64,000 nucleotides of DNA from Conexivisphaerales archaeon. GTDB taxonomy: Archaea; Thermoproteota; Nitrososphaeria; Conexivisphaerales; DTJL01. Made by a program: the position numbers and the translations under genes. Of the stretch, positions 7,931-16,179 are shown in pieces. Each line of letters opens with the position of its first letter. Within the stretch, counting starts at the first letter, position 1. The notes under the pieces were generated by a model. That model searched no databases and was not told the origin of the DNA. It saw only the letters and a list, made by a program, of their open reading frames with translations. The DNA is taken from assembly GCA_038728585.1 (NCBI GenBank), contig JAVYTR010000005.1:30898-94897 (forward strand). The letters run 5' to 3'.

Positions 7931-9070
7931 GGCAAACGGTTGGCCGCAAAGGCGAAGGCCACGACAGAGTATAGCCAACGAGGCCAGCCTGTCTCTGTCA
8001 TAGTCCACGCCACATTTCACGCACCTGCTCACAGCCCACGCCGGGTGCTTCAGCTTTCCACCGCAGACGGGACACTTCGATGAGGTCCCACGTGGGCTCA
8101 CGTAGATGGTGCGATTTCTAGATTTGTACTCCACCATCGACTGGTAGAGCCGGTAAGGCCACCTGTTAAGATATGTCCTCAGCTTCCTGCTCTTCTTCGC
8201 TCCCCTGCTCGTCATCCTTATCCCCTTCAGGTCCTCGAAGATGAAGGATGCGCCGGGGTTCTCCCTCACCATCTTCGTAGAGAGTTTGTGGAGTGCATCT
8301 CTGACCCTGTCCCTCTGCCTCCCTCTAGTCTCCTTCAGCTTCCTCGCCCTCTTCTGAGGATTCTTCAAGTGGAGCTGTAACGCCCTCCTTCTCCTTGAGA
8401 AGTCATTCTGTATCCGGATGATATGACTGAGAGGCTCTGTCTTCACCGCTTCGAGGGCAGAAGGCCTTCCATCCCTGGGAGCGGACATGGTAGAAACAAC
8501 GCTCTTGAAGTTAAGGTCCTGTGCCACGAATTTCTTCCCGAGAGGTTTCCTCCCTTCCCCGACCACGAACGTCAGGCAGACCTTCCTGTCTGTGATGAGC
8601 AGCTCTGCTACTCTCCCCTTCGAGTACTCCCCATAATGCTTATTGGTGGCGTTGACAGGGAGCCAGACATACCTGTTTGGCTGGAGTGTTATCCTGACCT
8701 GCCCGTCGATGATCCTGAACAGCTCTGAATCTATCCTCATCGCCAATCTCTTCACTTGGGGTATCCTCAACTCACCTTGGTTGTTCTTCCTGTAGGACCT
8801 CAGCATAGCTACTGCAGCCCTGCAAACAGGGTTGACGTGGTGCCTGGCATAGTCATATCTAGAGTAGAACCAGTCACGAACCTCCCTCCTCAGCTGGATG
8901 GGAGACGGGATCCTGCGTTTCTCGTTTGCGATGGCATCTCTGTAAGCCACCTGGAGCGAATACCTGACCGCTTCCTGCATGTCTGTTAGGTACCGTAGTA
9001 TCTCGCATGGCTGCTCCTGTTGCCAGACAATAGTCCTCTTATCCCCAGTAGACTTCCAGGGGTGGCTCAC
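7793..9070 (-). CDS. tnpB: RNA-guided endonuclease TnpB
   Basis: This 425-residue protein has an OrfB N-terminal part and a split RuvC nuclease with Asp185 (AQDLNFKS), Glu279 (FIFEDLKG) and Asp360 (YDRDRLAS), plus a zinc ribbon between the last two (CPVC at 333-336, CVKC at 350-353). All catalytic residues are kept, so it may still cut DNA. Known: TnpB uses an omega RNA from the element's end to cleave and preserve the element at its locus. The start is GTG 9070, which overlaps the recombinase stop in GTGA. The C-terminal ~55 residues look like translated RNA-scaffold sequence rather than a domain. Confidence 0.92.
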   Translation of the reverse strand: MSHPWKSTGDKRTIVWQQEQPCEILRYLTDMQEAVRYSLQVAYRDAIANEKRRIPSPIQLRREVRDWFYSRYDYARHHVNPVCRAAVAMLRSYRKNNQGELRIPQVKRLAMRIDSELFRIIDGQVRITLQPNRYVWLPVNATNKHYGEYSKGRVAELLITDRKVCLTFVVGEGRKPLGKKFVAQDLNFKSVVSTMSAPRDGRPSALEAVKTEPLSHIIRIQNDFSRRRRALQLHLKNPQKRARKLKETRGRQRDRVRDALHKLSTKMVRENPGASFIFEDLKGIRMTSRGAKKSRKLRTYLNRWPYRLYQSMVEYKSRNRTIYVSPRGTSSKCPVCGGKLKHPAWAVSRCVKCGVDYDRDRLASLAILCRGLRLCGQPFAVSADASWQQMRSEYLHTPSRPDAGRAGWTNAASAPNLGVYTKIHV

Positions 9071-9673
9071 TGAGATAGCATCACCTCCTTGATCCTCTGC
9101 AATAGCCTCTTTGTCTTGTGGCTTCTCATCCCATAGAGCTTGGCAGAGAAGGATGTAATGATGATTGCGATCATATCTCGCACCAGCTCCTCCTGTAGAG
9201 ATACTGCCTCTTTGCTATTAAAGACCACTATCTCTGTACCATACTTGGCGCACAGCTAGGAAAGGAGGTCGAACCCGAACATAGCTAGCCTATCCTCATA
9301 GGTCACTTAAATCTTGGAGACCCTCCTGTCGAGCATCTCTTCGAGCAGCCTGAGCAAGCCTTTCCTCCTGAAGTTCAACCCAGACTTGACATCTGAGTAG
9401 ACCTATTCTCCTGCAGTCTTGCTCTTCAACACCTCTATCTGTTTGTCCAAATCTGACTTCTGGTTATACGAAGAAACTCTTGCATAGATGGCCTCCTTCC
9501 GTCTCTCTGCGATGTTCATGACACGTCTGATCTCCGATTCAGACACCTTCCTCCTTCCAGTCGGAAGCCTGATGCATCTGGTCTTTCCTTCTCTCTCTGT
9601 CCCAGACCTGTATCGTGTGAGTCGTCACTCCAAGTATCTTTCCTGCATCTCTTGGGCTGTAAACTGGTACCAA
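9067..9673 (-). pseudogene. tnpA: IS607-family serine recombinase TnpA, inactivated
   Basis: Minus-strand translation gives a MerR-like helix-turn-helix (VYSPRDAGKILGVTTHTIQV), then after a frameshift RCIRLPTGRRKVSESEI and the serine-recombinase start IYARVSSYNQKSDLDKQIEV with its catalytic Ser. Later text (GLLRLLEEMLDRRVSKI, TYEDRLAMFGFDLL, YGTEIVVFNSKEAVS) matches the resolvase fold but is broken by in-frame stops after KTAGE, after RRVSKI and after DLLS. So there is one frameshift and three stops. It would be about 200 residues if repaired. The likely start is TTG 9673; it ends in an overlap with tnpB. The element can no longer move on its own. Confidence 0.88.
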
Positions 9674-9733
9674 TACAACATTCTGTAAGGGATATACATG
9701 TTAGTATACATCATTCAATAGCAGTCAGATACC

Positions 9734-10154
9734 CTCTCCTTTTTCAAACAATTCTGTTGCTCAAGATGTAGGCTATTCTCATGTTACTGTCAGAGAGTAT
9801 ATTGCTTTTTTCTGCGACCTTCTCCTCACAGGTATTGCGTATCTAAAGAGAAACTCTCAGGTATTGCCTAGAAAGGAAAAAAAGGTTTTCTTCAGAGACC
9901 CTTTCATTCTTAGAACTATATCAGCATGGACATCAACGCCATTTTTGGAAAGCGCTTTACCTGAAAACGTTGTTCAGGAGTATTTTTACAGGAAGATGGG
10001 TCAAGTGTATTGCTACAGAAACCACTATGAAGTTGATGTGGTCGCAGGAGATTCAAGAATTGAAGTAAAAGCGGGCAGGCCTCACAGAACCTATCCAAAA
10101 GGTGTTATAATCCTCAAAGAAAACGACATACCAAAATTTCTGGCAAACGAGTAG
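9734..10154 (+). pseudogene. 3' part of the interrupted AAA/DUF4143 ATPase
   Basis: In frame from the element edge this reads SPFSNNSVAQDVGYSHVTV, a winged-helix segment, then EYIAFFCDLLLTGIAYLK, LPRKEKKVFFRDPFI and the nuclease-like end YEVDVVAGDSRIEVKAG. That is the ordinary C-terminal half of the ATPase whose first half ends at 7786. The local 96-codon frame from TTG 9864 is only part of it. No promoter is seen at the junction, so this half is probably not expressed. The lack of internal stops in either half suggests the insertion is recent. Confidence 0.87.
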
Positions 10155-10263
10155 GAGCTATTATCCAAAGATACTGAATAATATCAAATCATCTAGACTG
10201 AAAATGCAGAGGAGCAACTTGATAGGGTCTTAAAAGGGACCAGAGTTTTAAGCAGAAGCAAAC

Positions 10264-11166
10264 TCATGTTATCTCCTTCAGCAACTTTTCATCCACCTTC
10301 AGCATACCATAATTTGGTAATTTTGGTGTAATTCTTTTCATTTCTGGATTTGTATCGTAGACAGCCTTTAACTCTCTTAATCCTTCATTAATTTTTCCAC
10401 TGTTCAGAAGTCCGATAGCATACCAGTATCTCAATTCTTCATTAGCAGGGGCAAACTCAAACGCTCTTTTGTACTCCTTCATGGCTTCTTCCAGTTTCCC
10501 TTCCGAAAGGAAGGCATCACCCTTATCTGCATGGACATATGCCTTATGCACCGTAAGGATTCTGGTCAGTTCCTCTAGTGGTTTACTGCTATCTTCAACT
10601 CTGAGGTCGACTATTTTATCAAGCCAAGGTTCGCTTGACCTCTTCAGCTTTACCACCAGTATCGCTGCCGATTGCATTCCTCTTATATCTCCTCCAGCCT
10701 TTTGACCAGCATAAAGCGATGCAAGTATCCTGTCAGCTAGCTCTCCTTCGCTTCTCTCAAACGCATCTGCCATCTGGATCCATACTTGCCTGTTCTTCAT
10801 GATGTTCCCCTGAGCACTGTAACCCTCTCCTGCAACATGTCCCGCTTCAGGCAGACAGTTCTTTCCAGTATGGGAAGCTACCTCTCCCTTGAAGTCTACC
10901 ATAGCGACCTGTCTGCTGTCAGCTTTCTCGTCAGTTGAAAGTAGCATCTTTAACACTTTTTTAGCACTTATTCCTTCAGACATCAGCTCTATTCCAAGAT
11001 ATCCATATCTTGGGTCTGCAAAGGCCTGGGTTGCAACAGCTCCAGCAGAGGGCTTTGCCCAGGTGACAATCGATCCAACTGAAAACCAGTGAGACTGAAC
11101 ACCAACACCTATCTGCTCTTTCGTTTTATCAATTGCAACGATTGAGTATGTTCCTGTCCTTATCAT
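10264..11166 (-). CDS. DUF1028 Ntn-hydrolase-like protein with TPR tail
   Basis: The first ~205 residues are a DUF1028 domain: YSIVAIDKTKEQIGVGVQSH, VGSIVTWAKPSAGAVATQ and GEGYSAQGNIM are family hallmarks. The fold is that of Ntn hydrolases but the enzyme activity is unknown. Residues ~205-285 carry two TPR-like repeats (GDAFLSEGKLEEAMKEYKRA; YAIGLLNSGKINEGLRELKA). Known: DUF1028 genes often lie near peptidases and transporters. Here it borders the dipeptidase, racemase and Dpp island, so a role in peptide or amide breakdown is a reasonable inference. No signal peptide is seen. Confidence 0.88.
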   Translation of the reverse strand: MIRTGTYSIVAIDKTKEQIGVGVQSHWFSVGSIVTWAKPSAGAVATQAFADPRYGYLGIELMSEGISAKKVLKMLLSTDEKADSRQVAMVDFKGEVASHTGKNCLPEAGHVAGEGYSAQGNIMKNRQVWIQMADAFERSEGELADRILASLYAGQKAGGDIRGMQSAAILVVKLKRSSEPWLDKIVDLRVEDSSKPLEELTRILTVHKAYVHADKGDAFLSEGKLEEAMKEYKRAFEFAPANEELRYWYAIGLLNSGKINEGLRELKAVYDTNPEMKRITPKLPNYGMLKVDEKLLKEIT

Positions 11167-11221
11167 ACCCGCCTTTTACCTAATTATCATGCAGATTAAA
11201 ACCTGTATCATAAGCTGACGC

Positions 11222-11497
11222 TTATTCTGATTCTGAATCAATGACCACCTTCGTCTTTCGAGCGCCGAGGGAGAGGAGCGCCCTGTATCTTCTGTGCTCT
11301 GCCAGTAGCAAAAACTTGGAGCCTGTCGGATTTCTTCGGACAACAAGCGGCTCAAGCAGTCCCAGCAGCTTTATCGACTCCCTGAGCTCTGATACATCAC
11401 CCTGCTCGCCTCTAAGGACAAACGAATCAGGGTCTATCCTGTCAAGAGGAATATCAGCCAGTTTTCTTCTCCTTACTCTTTCCGTAACCAATTGCAC
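11222..11497 (-). CDS. small ParB-like N-terminal domain protein
   Basis: A 91-residue protein made only of a ParB/Srx nuclease-type domain: DIPLDRIDPD, then LRESIKLLGLLEPLVVRR and the LAEHRRYRAL motif (family: GxRRxxA), with no helix-turn-helix after it. GTG 11497 is the likely start; a TATA-like GTTATAAGC (minus strand) at 11520-11528 sits about 25 bases upstream, giving a leaderless mRNA. Known: stand-alone ParB-like domains occur in archaea as putative regulators or CTP/ATP-dependent switches. It adjoins a TrmB-type regulator gene. The function is unknown. Confidence 0.8.
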   Translation of the reverse strand: MQLVTERVRRRKLADIPLDRIDPDSFVLRGEQGDVSELRESIKLLGLLEPLVVRRNPTGSKFLLLAEHRRYRALLSLGARKTKVVIDSESE

Positions 11498-11550
11498 ATC
11501 TTCTTGTTAGTCCAACCAGTGCTTATAACCCGATGGAGTGGAGTGCTATT

Positions 11551-12371
11551 CTACCCTTGTCGAGAAAGCAGAGGGCCAGCATCTCCTAGGCCTAAATAGA
11601 TTGTGTCAAAGAGCCTTATGAAACTCTTGGCAAGATTTCTATCTGATATCAGCATATAGCTGTCGTCACGCCTGTCCAGGCCGAGGTCATCGTCGTGCTG
11701 AATGGCTCCAAGAAGGACCCTTTCTTGGTCGAAGATGTTCAACCTGAGCTGCAGGCCGGACTGATGCTTGAAGGGTATCAGCTGGTACAGCATTGCAGCT
11801 TCAGCCTGGTTAGACTGGTTTACTTCTCCTATTATCATAACTCTGACACCTCTTCTGAGCATCTCCAGATAATCTTCGACCAGTCCATGCCTGACGCTTC
11901 TCAGGATGCCGTTTGCAGATGTTATCAGCCTGTACTCGGAATAGGTAGCCATGAATTCTTTCCTGAGCTCCTGATAAAGTCTCTTCCTTCCGAAGATCAT
12001 CCTGTACTGACTTTCATAGCTGACTTTCGATCTGCGTGAGTTGTTCTCAAGGGATCTGAATACCGATTCAAGCGAGAGCTTCTCTCTTCTGTGCTCCTCT
12101 TCAAGTGTGTCTATCAGAACTTCCCTGAGTTTTTCGACCGGCCTAGAAATGTAGAGGTTGGTTCCTCCCATGCCTCGGTCGATCAATCCCAGCTTGAGAA
12201 GCTTTTCAAGGTGTTTGTATGCAGCCGCCAGATCCTTGTTCATCTCTCTGCAGATCTCGCTGCAGTCTTCGGTCCGTTCATTACAAGATAGCCATACATT
12301 TTGACTTGCTCCTTGGTCAGACCTAGTCTCTTGAAGGCTGACAATGCTTCTTCGGGAGGCTCAAACTCCAA
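11551..12371 (-). pseudogene. TrmB-family transcription regulator with a frameshift
   Basis: The open frame 12243-11551 (230 residues) holds the end of a winged helix (AAYKHLEKLLKLGLIDRG), a coiled-coil link and a PLD-like sensor half ending SDRNLAKSFIRLF. The missing start of the HTH lies upstream in another frame: EALSAFKRLGLTKEQVKMYG then YLVMNGPKTA. Joining at about 12258-12262 needs one extra base to give EICREMNKDLAAAY. The best start is TTG 12371, about 26 bases after a TATA-like GATATAAAG at 12397-12405. A paralogue at 27577-28518 is intact. Either a true inactivation or a sequencing error; the location suggests a regulator for the peptide island. Confidence 0.75.
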
Positions 12372-12547
12372 CTTTATGACTGAACGGCATGACATGCTTT
12401 ATATCGTTTGCTTTGCTGAACGGCGCATAGTATTCCTTGTCGCATGAGAAGAGGGAATAAATTCACCATTCAAAGAAAAATTATCTATTTTTGAAATGTG
12501 CGGCTGAGGGAGAATAATTTATATCTTCGTCCAAAACCGGTGCAAAC

Positions 12548-13741
12548 ATGGGACTCAACAAGAAATATGATGGATACAAGTCCTTTCAGTACCTGAGGGG
12601 CGATATAAGGGAATTCAAGCTTGTCAAGGAGATCGACAGGGTAAATTCTAAGAAGGTAGAGCTAACCAAGAACGAGGAGGATAGAGTCAACCAGATCCTG
12701 TCCAAAAACATAGTCATCTCGATACACGACCATCCTTCCGTCTTCCCCGAAGACCTGGAGCTGATACATGAATACATAAGATACGGCAGAGAGTGGATGG
12801 GTTACGAGGGTCTGAGCGTCTCGGGGCTAGATGCTGTCTTCGATGGTCTGGGCGATGGTACAAACACAATCTTTTCAAGGTATCCCTGGAAGTGGGAATC
12901 CGTTGTTTACGAAATAGGTATGAGGCTCTCAGATATAGCGCATCAGAACTTTGTAATAAGGGGAGAAAGGGTCGAAGACATAGAAAGAGCCCACAGAGAA
13001 GGTAAGGTCGCACTGGTTCTGCACATTGAAGGCGCCATGCCGATTGAGAACGAGCTGGACAGGGTTGATGTCCTGTATGGCCTCGGTGTCAGATGCATGG
13101 GTCTGGTATATAGCGAATCGAACGCTCTGGGTGCTGGTTTAAGAGAGAAGAACGACGGTGGCCTGACGAACTTCGGGTACCAGGTTGTTGAGAGAATGAA
13201 CAAAATAGGAATGGCCGTAGACCTAGCACATGTCGGCGACAAGACTTCTCTCGACGCAATAGAGGCTAGCAAGGTGCCCGTATTCATCACACACGCAGGT
13301 GCAAGGGCACTGTGGAATACTTCGAGAATGAAGCCAGACAAGGTTCTGGAAGCTCTGGCAGACAAAAAGGGTGTTATAGGGATCGAAGCTGCTCCTCACA
13401 CAACCATTACGGAGAAGCACAGGAAACACAGTCTCGAAAGCGTCATGGAACATTTTCAGTACATAGAGAAACTGATCGGGATAGATTACGTCAGCTTCGG
13501 CCCTGACACTCTATTCGGAGACCATGTTGGGTTGCACCATCTCTTCGCAAGGGAGCTGAGCATAAGGGAAACCCACGCAGGAGCAAAATTCGACGAAGTG
13601 CCTTTCGTCGACGGTCTCGAGAACCCCTCTGAATACAGCAACATAGTCAGGTGGTTAGTGAAGAACGGATACTCTGATGTGGAGATAGCCAAGGTAATCG
13701 GAGGAAACACGTTAAGAGTGCTCAGGCAGGTCTGGAAGTGA
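12548..13741 (+). CDS. M19 family (renal dipeptidase-like) dipeptidase
   Basis: This 397-residue protein follows the M19 plan: an N-terminal metal motif IHDHPS (His60, His62), the bridging Glu in LHIEGA, DLAHVGD and FITHAGARAL metal histidines, and a late Asp in SFGPDTLFGDH. Known: M19 enzymes hydrolyse dipeptides, often L-D or D-residue containing, with a two-zinc centre. The usual HxD start motif is HxH here, a change that may alter the metal site. The first ~50 residues are an extra N-terminal region. The TATA-like AATTTATATC near 12521-12530 puts ATG 12548 as leaderless. It leads an operon with the racemase, whose ATG follows the stop directly. Confidence 0.87.
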   Translation: MGLNKKYDGYKSFQYLRGDIREFKLVKEIDRVNSKKVELTKNEEDRVNQILSKNIVISIHDHPSVFPEDLELIHEYIRYGREWMGYEGLSVSGLDAVFDGLGDGTNTIFSRYPWKWESVVYEIGMRLSDIAHQNFVIRGERVEDIERAHREGKVALVLHIEGAMPIENELDRVDVLYGLGVRCMGLVYSESNALGAGLREKNDGGLTNFGYQVVERMNKIGMAVDLAHVGDKTSLDAIEASKVPVFITHAGARALWNTSRMKPDKVLEALADKKGVIGIEAAPHTTITEKHRKHSLESVMEHFQYIEKLIGIDYVSFGPDTLFGDHVGLHHLFARELSIRETHAGAKFDEVPFVDGLENPSEYSNIVRWLVKNGYSDVEIAKVIGGNTLRVLRQVWK

Positions 13742-14446
13742 ATGGCGATAAGGGTTCTGTATGCAGTACCGGGAGTTGGCCTTAAAGGCAAAGAACTGGA
13801 AAGAAGAAAGAAGATACTGAATTCCCTGGCCTCCGGCGATGTGAAAGTCGAAGTTAAAGCGGTGGATGAAGGACCGGAGTCTATAGAGTCGCCCTATGAC
13901 GAATACCTTTGCGTACCTCCCACGATAAAACTCGTAAGGTCATTTGAGAAGGACTTTGATGCAGCGATCATAGGTTGTTTCGGAGACCCGGGTATCGAAG
14001 CACTAAAAGACGCTGTGAAGATTCCTGTTGCAGGACCAGGAGAGAGCAGCATGCTCTTCGCCAGCACTCTAGGCCACAAGTTCAGCGTCATCACAATCAA
14101 CAGAGGGGTCTTCAGCATTATAGAAGGAATAGCCGAAAGGCTAGGTGTAGTTAAGAGAATGGCCTCAATAAGAGGTACAGGACTTACTGTTACTGAAACT
14201 AACGAGAAACCGGAGATGGCAAAGACAAAGCTTCTCGAAGCAAGCAGAGAGGCTGTCGAAAGAGATGGTGCAGACACAATCGTTCTCGGATGCATGTCCG
14301 AAGCCTTTCTGGGTTTTGATAAGGGGATAAGCGAAAAGATAGGGGTTCCCGTTGTGAACCCTGTTGTAGCATCTCTTAGAATGGCAGAAAGCTACGTAAG
14401 GTCAAACCTTGTTCGTAGTCCCTTGGCCTACGGGCGGTCTAAGTGA
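13742..14446 (+). CDS. Asp/Glu/hydantoin racemase family protein
   Basis: This 234-residue protein has both catalytic cysteines of the hydantoin/Asp-Glu racemase family: Cys79 in IIGCFGDPG and Cys184 in IVLGCMSEAF. The spacing agrees with hydantoin racemases, and PVAGPGESS is another family motif. Known: the two Cys remove and return the alpha proton without cofactor. The gene starts at the base after the dipeptidase stop, so translation is probably coupled. With the dipeptidase, importer and dipeptide epimerase nearby, it may interconvert D- and L-amino acids or hydantoin-like products released from imported peptides. Substrate is inferred only from context. Confidence 0.87.
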   Translation: MAIRVLYAVPGVGLKGKELERRKKILNSLASGDVKVEVKAVDEGPESIESPYDEYLCVPPTIKLVRSFEKDFDAAIIGCFGDPGIEALKDAVKIPVAGPGESSMLFASTLGHKFSVITINRGVFSIIEGIAERLGVVKRMASIRGTGLTVTETNEKPEMAKTKLLEASREAVERDGADTIVLGCMSEAFLGFDKGISEKIGVPVVNPVVASLRMAESYVRSNLVRSPLAYGRSK

Positions 14447-14533
14447 AAGACTTACAAGTACATGATTTACCTTACCTTTGTCACTACGTCTATCCTTTGC
14501 TCACTAACTTTGCCTTCTGATGGTGTTCGCAAC

Positions 14534-15163
14534 ATGGATGTTTTCGAATATTTGGACACTCTGATCAGTATTAGAAGGTTCAAAGAAAATATAGGAACCA
14601 TAGATGAAAAGATCATCGACAGAATAATCGAGTCTGGGACTAGAGCTCCATCGCCAGCCAACACCCAGCCCTGGGACTTTATAATCGTCAGAGATGGCAG
14701 GGTCAAGGCCGAGCTAGCAAAACTGAACAGGGAATGTGCTCTCATATACATAGGGAACAGAAAGTTACCGATGCAAGAAGACAGGAAGAGATACCTTCTG
14801 AAGAGCCTGGATAAAATGTCAGCTGTCCCTGTAATGATAGTGCTATGCGTTGACTGGAGGAAGGCCGACTTTATGAAGAAGGAAGGGACAACCAGAACTG
14901 AGAACCAAGAGCTTGAAAGGCTCTCAGTCTACGGTTCGATCTTCCCTGCGATGCAGAATATGCTCATCGCTGCGAGAGCCTTGAATATAGGGTGCTGGAT
15001 AACCATGTATCATCTGTACAAGCTTGAAGAATTCAGAAAGGTGCTTCATATTCCGCAGGAAGTGGACCCGGTCGTGATGCTTTCCCTAGGTCACCCAAAG
15101 GGAAGATTCAAGACAAGCAGCAGAAAGAATTTCAGAGAGATGGTTCATTACGACGGCTGGTAA
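14534..15163 (+). CDS. nitroreductase family flavoprotein
   Basis: From ATG 14534 the protein is 209 residues: VFEYLDTLISIRRFKENIG with the family SxRxF FMN-phosphate site, then ESGTRAPSPANTQPWDFIIV, and a late GCWITMYHL and MLSLGHPKG segment. Known: FMN-dependent NAD(P)H oxidoreductases acting on nitro groups, quinones or other acceptors. An upstream in-frame TTG-type start at 14462 would add 24 hydrophobic, non-family residues, so I place the start at 14534. It lies in line between the racemase and dppB, and so may share their transcript. A direct role in peptide use is not evident. Confidence 0.85.
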   Translation: MDVFEYLDTLISIRRFKENIGTIDEKIIDRIIESGTRAPSPANTQPWDFIIVRDGRVKAELAKLNRECALIYIGNRKLPMQEDRKRYLLKSLDKMSAVPVMIVLCVDWRKADFMKKEGTTRTENQELERLSVYGSIFPAMQNMLIAARALNIGCWITMYHLYKLEEFRKVLHIPQEVDPVVMLSLGHPKGRFKTSSRKNFREMVHYDGW

Positions 15164-15200
15164 AGACACTGGTATTGAAGATATATAGAGGAGTGATTAC

Positions 15201-16172
15201 TTGGGTTTCTATGTCTATTTAGCAAAGAGAGTCGCCTTTTCCGTCTCAATAGTCCTCATGGTGGCTCTTATCTCCTTCGTACTTATCAAGTCCGCACCAG
15301 GCGACCCCGCAGTCCTCTTGGGTGGGGAAGGTGCAACACCTCAGTACCTAGAAACAATCAGACAGGAGTATGGACTTAACCTGCCACTGCAGGAGCAACT
15401 TGTAATCTATTTTGGTCATCTCCTGACAGGAAACCTTGGGTTTTCCATAACTTACAACCAGCCAGTAATAGACGTAATAATACAGAGGCTTCCAAACACT
15501 CTTCTCCTTGTCGGAAGCGCCTTTGTCTTTTCTCTGTTTCTCGGTATAGTGCTTGGGGTACTTTCAGCTACCAAACCCTATTCTTTGAGGGACAGAATCA
15601 TCGGAGGGAATTCTATACTTCTGTACTCAACACCTGTATTTGTTACAGGACTGCTGCTGATCTACCTGTTTGTAATAAAGTTGAAACTTTTTCCGGCTGG
15701 AGGAATGTTCAGCATAGGCTCCCAGTACAGTTTGCTCACTTTCATCCCCAGCGTGGCTTATCATATGGTGCTACCAATGCTGACACTTTCCACCTTCTTC
15801 CTTGCCACCTACATTCTTCTTACCCGGGCAGGCCTGATCGAAGCAATGAGTACAAACTATGTAACAATGGCCAGAGCGAAGGGAGCTTCAGAAACCACCG
15901 TTCTTGTTCGCCATGCCCTCAGGAACGCCTTGCTTCCTGTTGTTACTGTGGCAGGAGTGCAGCTGGGACTGATAGTTACAGGAGCTGTTCTGACTGAGAA
16001 TATATTTTCTTGGCCAGGCATAGGCAGTCTGCTAATTCAAGCAGTCAACTACAGGGATTTCGCCCTTGTTACAGGGATATTTGTCATAACCGCAATCTCA
16101 GTCGCTCTGGCAAACCTCTCAGCAGACATAATCTACGGTCTGATTGACCCAAGAATAAAGACAGGGGAATGA
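15201..16172 (+). CDS. dppB: peptide ABC transporter permease DppB
   Basis: This 323-residue membrane protein is a type I ABC permease of the DppB/OppB family: an N-terminal transmembrane helix, SAPGDPAVLLGG, EYGLNLPL and GNLGFSITYNQPV, about six helices in all, and the coupling EAA loop YVTMARAKGASETTVLVRHA. It forms the membrane channel with DppC. The start is TTG 15201 with a GAGGAGTG Shine-Dalgarno six bases upstream, one of the few clear ones in the window. It is followed 7 bases later by dppC. The ATPases and binding protein sit on the opposite strand just beyond. Confidence 0.93.
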   Translation: MGFYVYLAKRVAFSVSIVLMVALISFVLIKSAPGDPAVLLGGEGATPQYLETIRQEYGLNLPLQEQLVIYFGHLLTGNLGFSITYNQPVIDVIIQRLPNTLLLVGSAFVFSLFLGIVLGVLSATKPYSLRDRIIGGNSILLYSTPVFVTGLLLIYLFVIKLKLFPAGGMFSIGSQYSLLTFIPSVAYHMVLPMLTLSTFFLATYILLTRAGLIEAMSTNYVTMARAKGASETTVLVRHALRNALLPVVTVAGVQLGLIVTGAVLTENIFSWPGIGSLLIQAVNYRDFALVTGIFVITAISVALANLSADIIYGLIDPRIKTGE

Positions 16173-16179
16173 AAGTATA

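Larger units (their letters stand above)
7787..9733 (-). mobile_element. IS607-type insertion sequence (dead TnpA, intact TnpB)
   Basis: A 1947-bp element splits an AAA/DUF4143 ATPase gene. Removing it joins KIP to SPFSNNSVAQDVG in frame, so its limits are set by the host gene. AGATACC is present at both junctions (7780-7786 and 9727-9733), so the exact ends can slide by up to 7 bases. Gene order on the minus strand is tnpA pseudogene then tnpB, with a GTGA overlap. No terminal inverted repeats are seen, as expected for IS607. The sequence is visibly richer in G+C than the host gene, which supports recent acquisition. Confidence 0.88.

Noticed and set aside
7799-8989. Several plus-strand frames across the TnpB region
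   Set aside because: They are shadows of tnpB, which keeps RuvC and zinc-ribbon residues in the minus frame.
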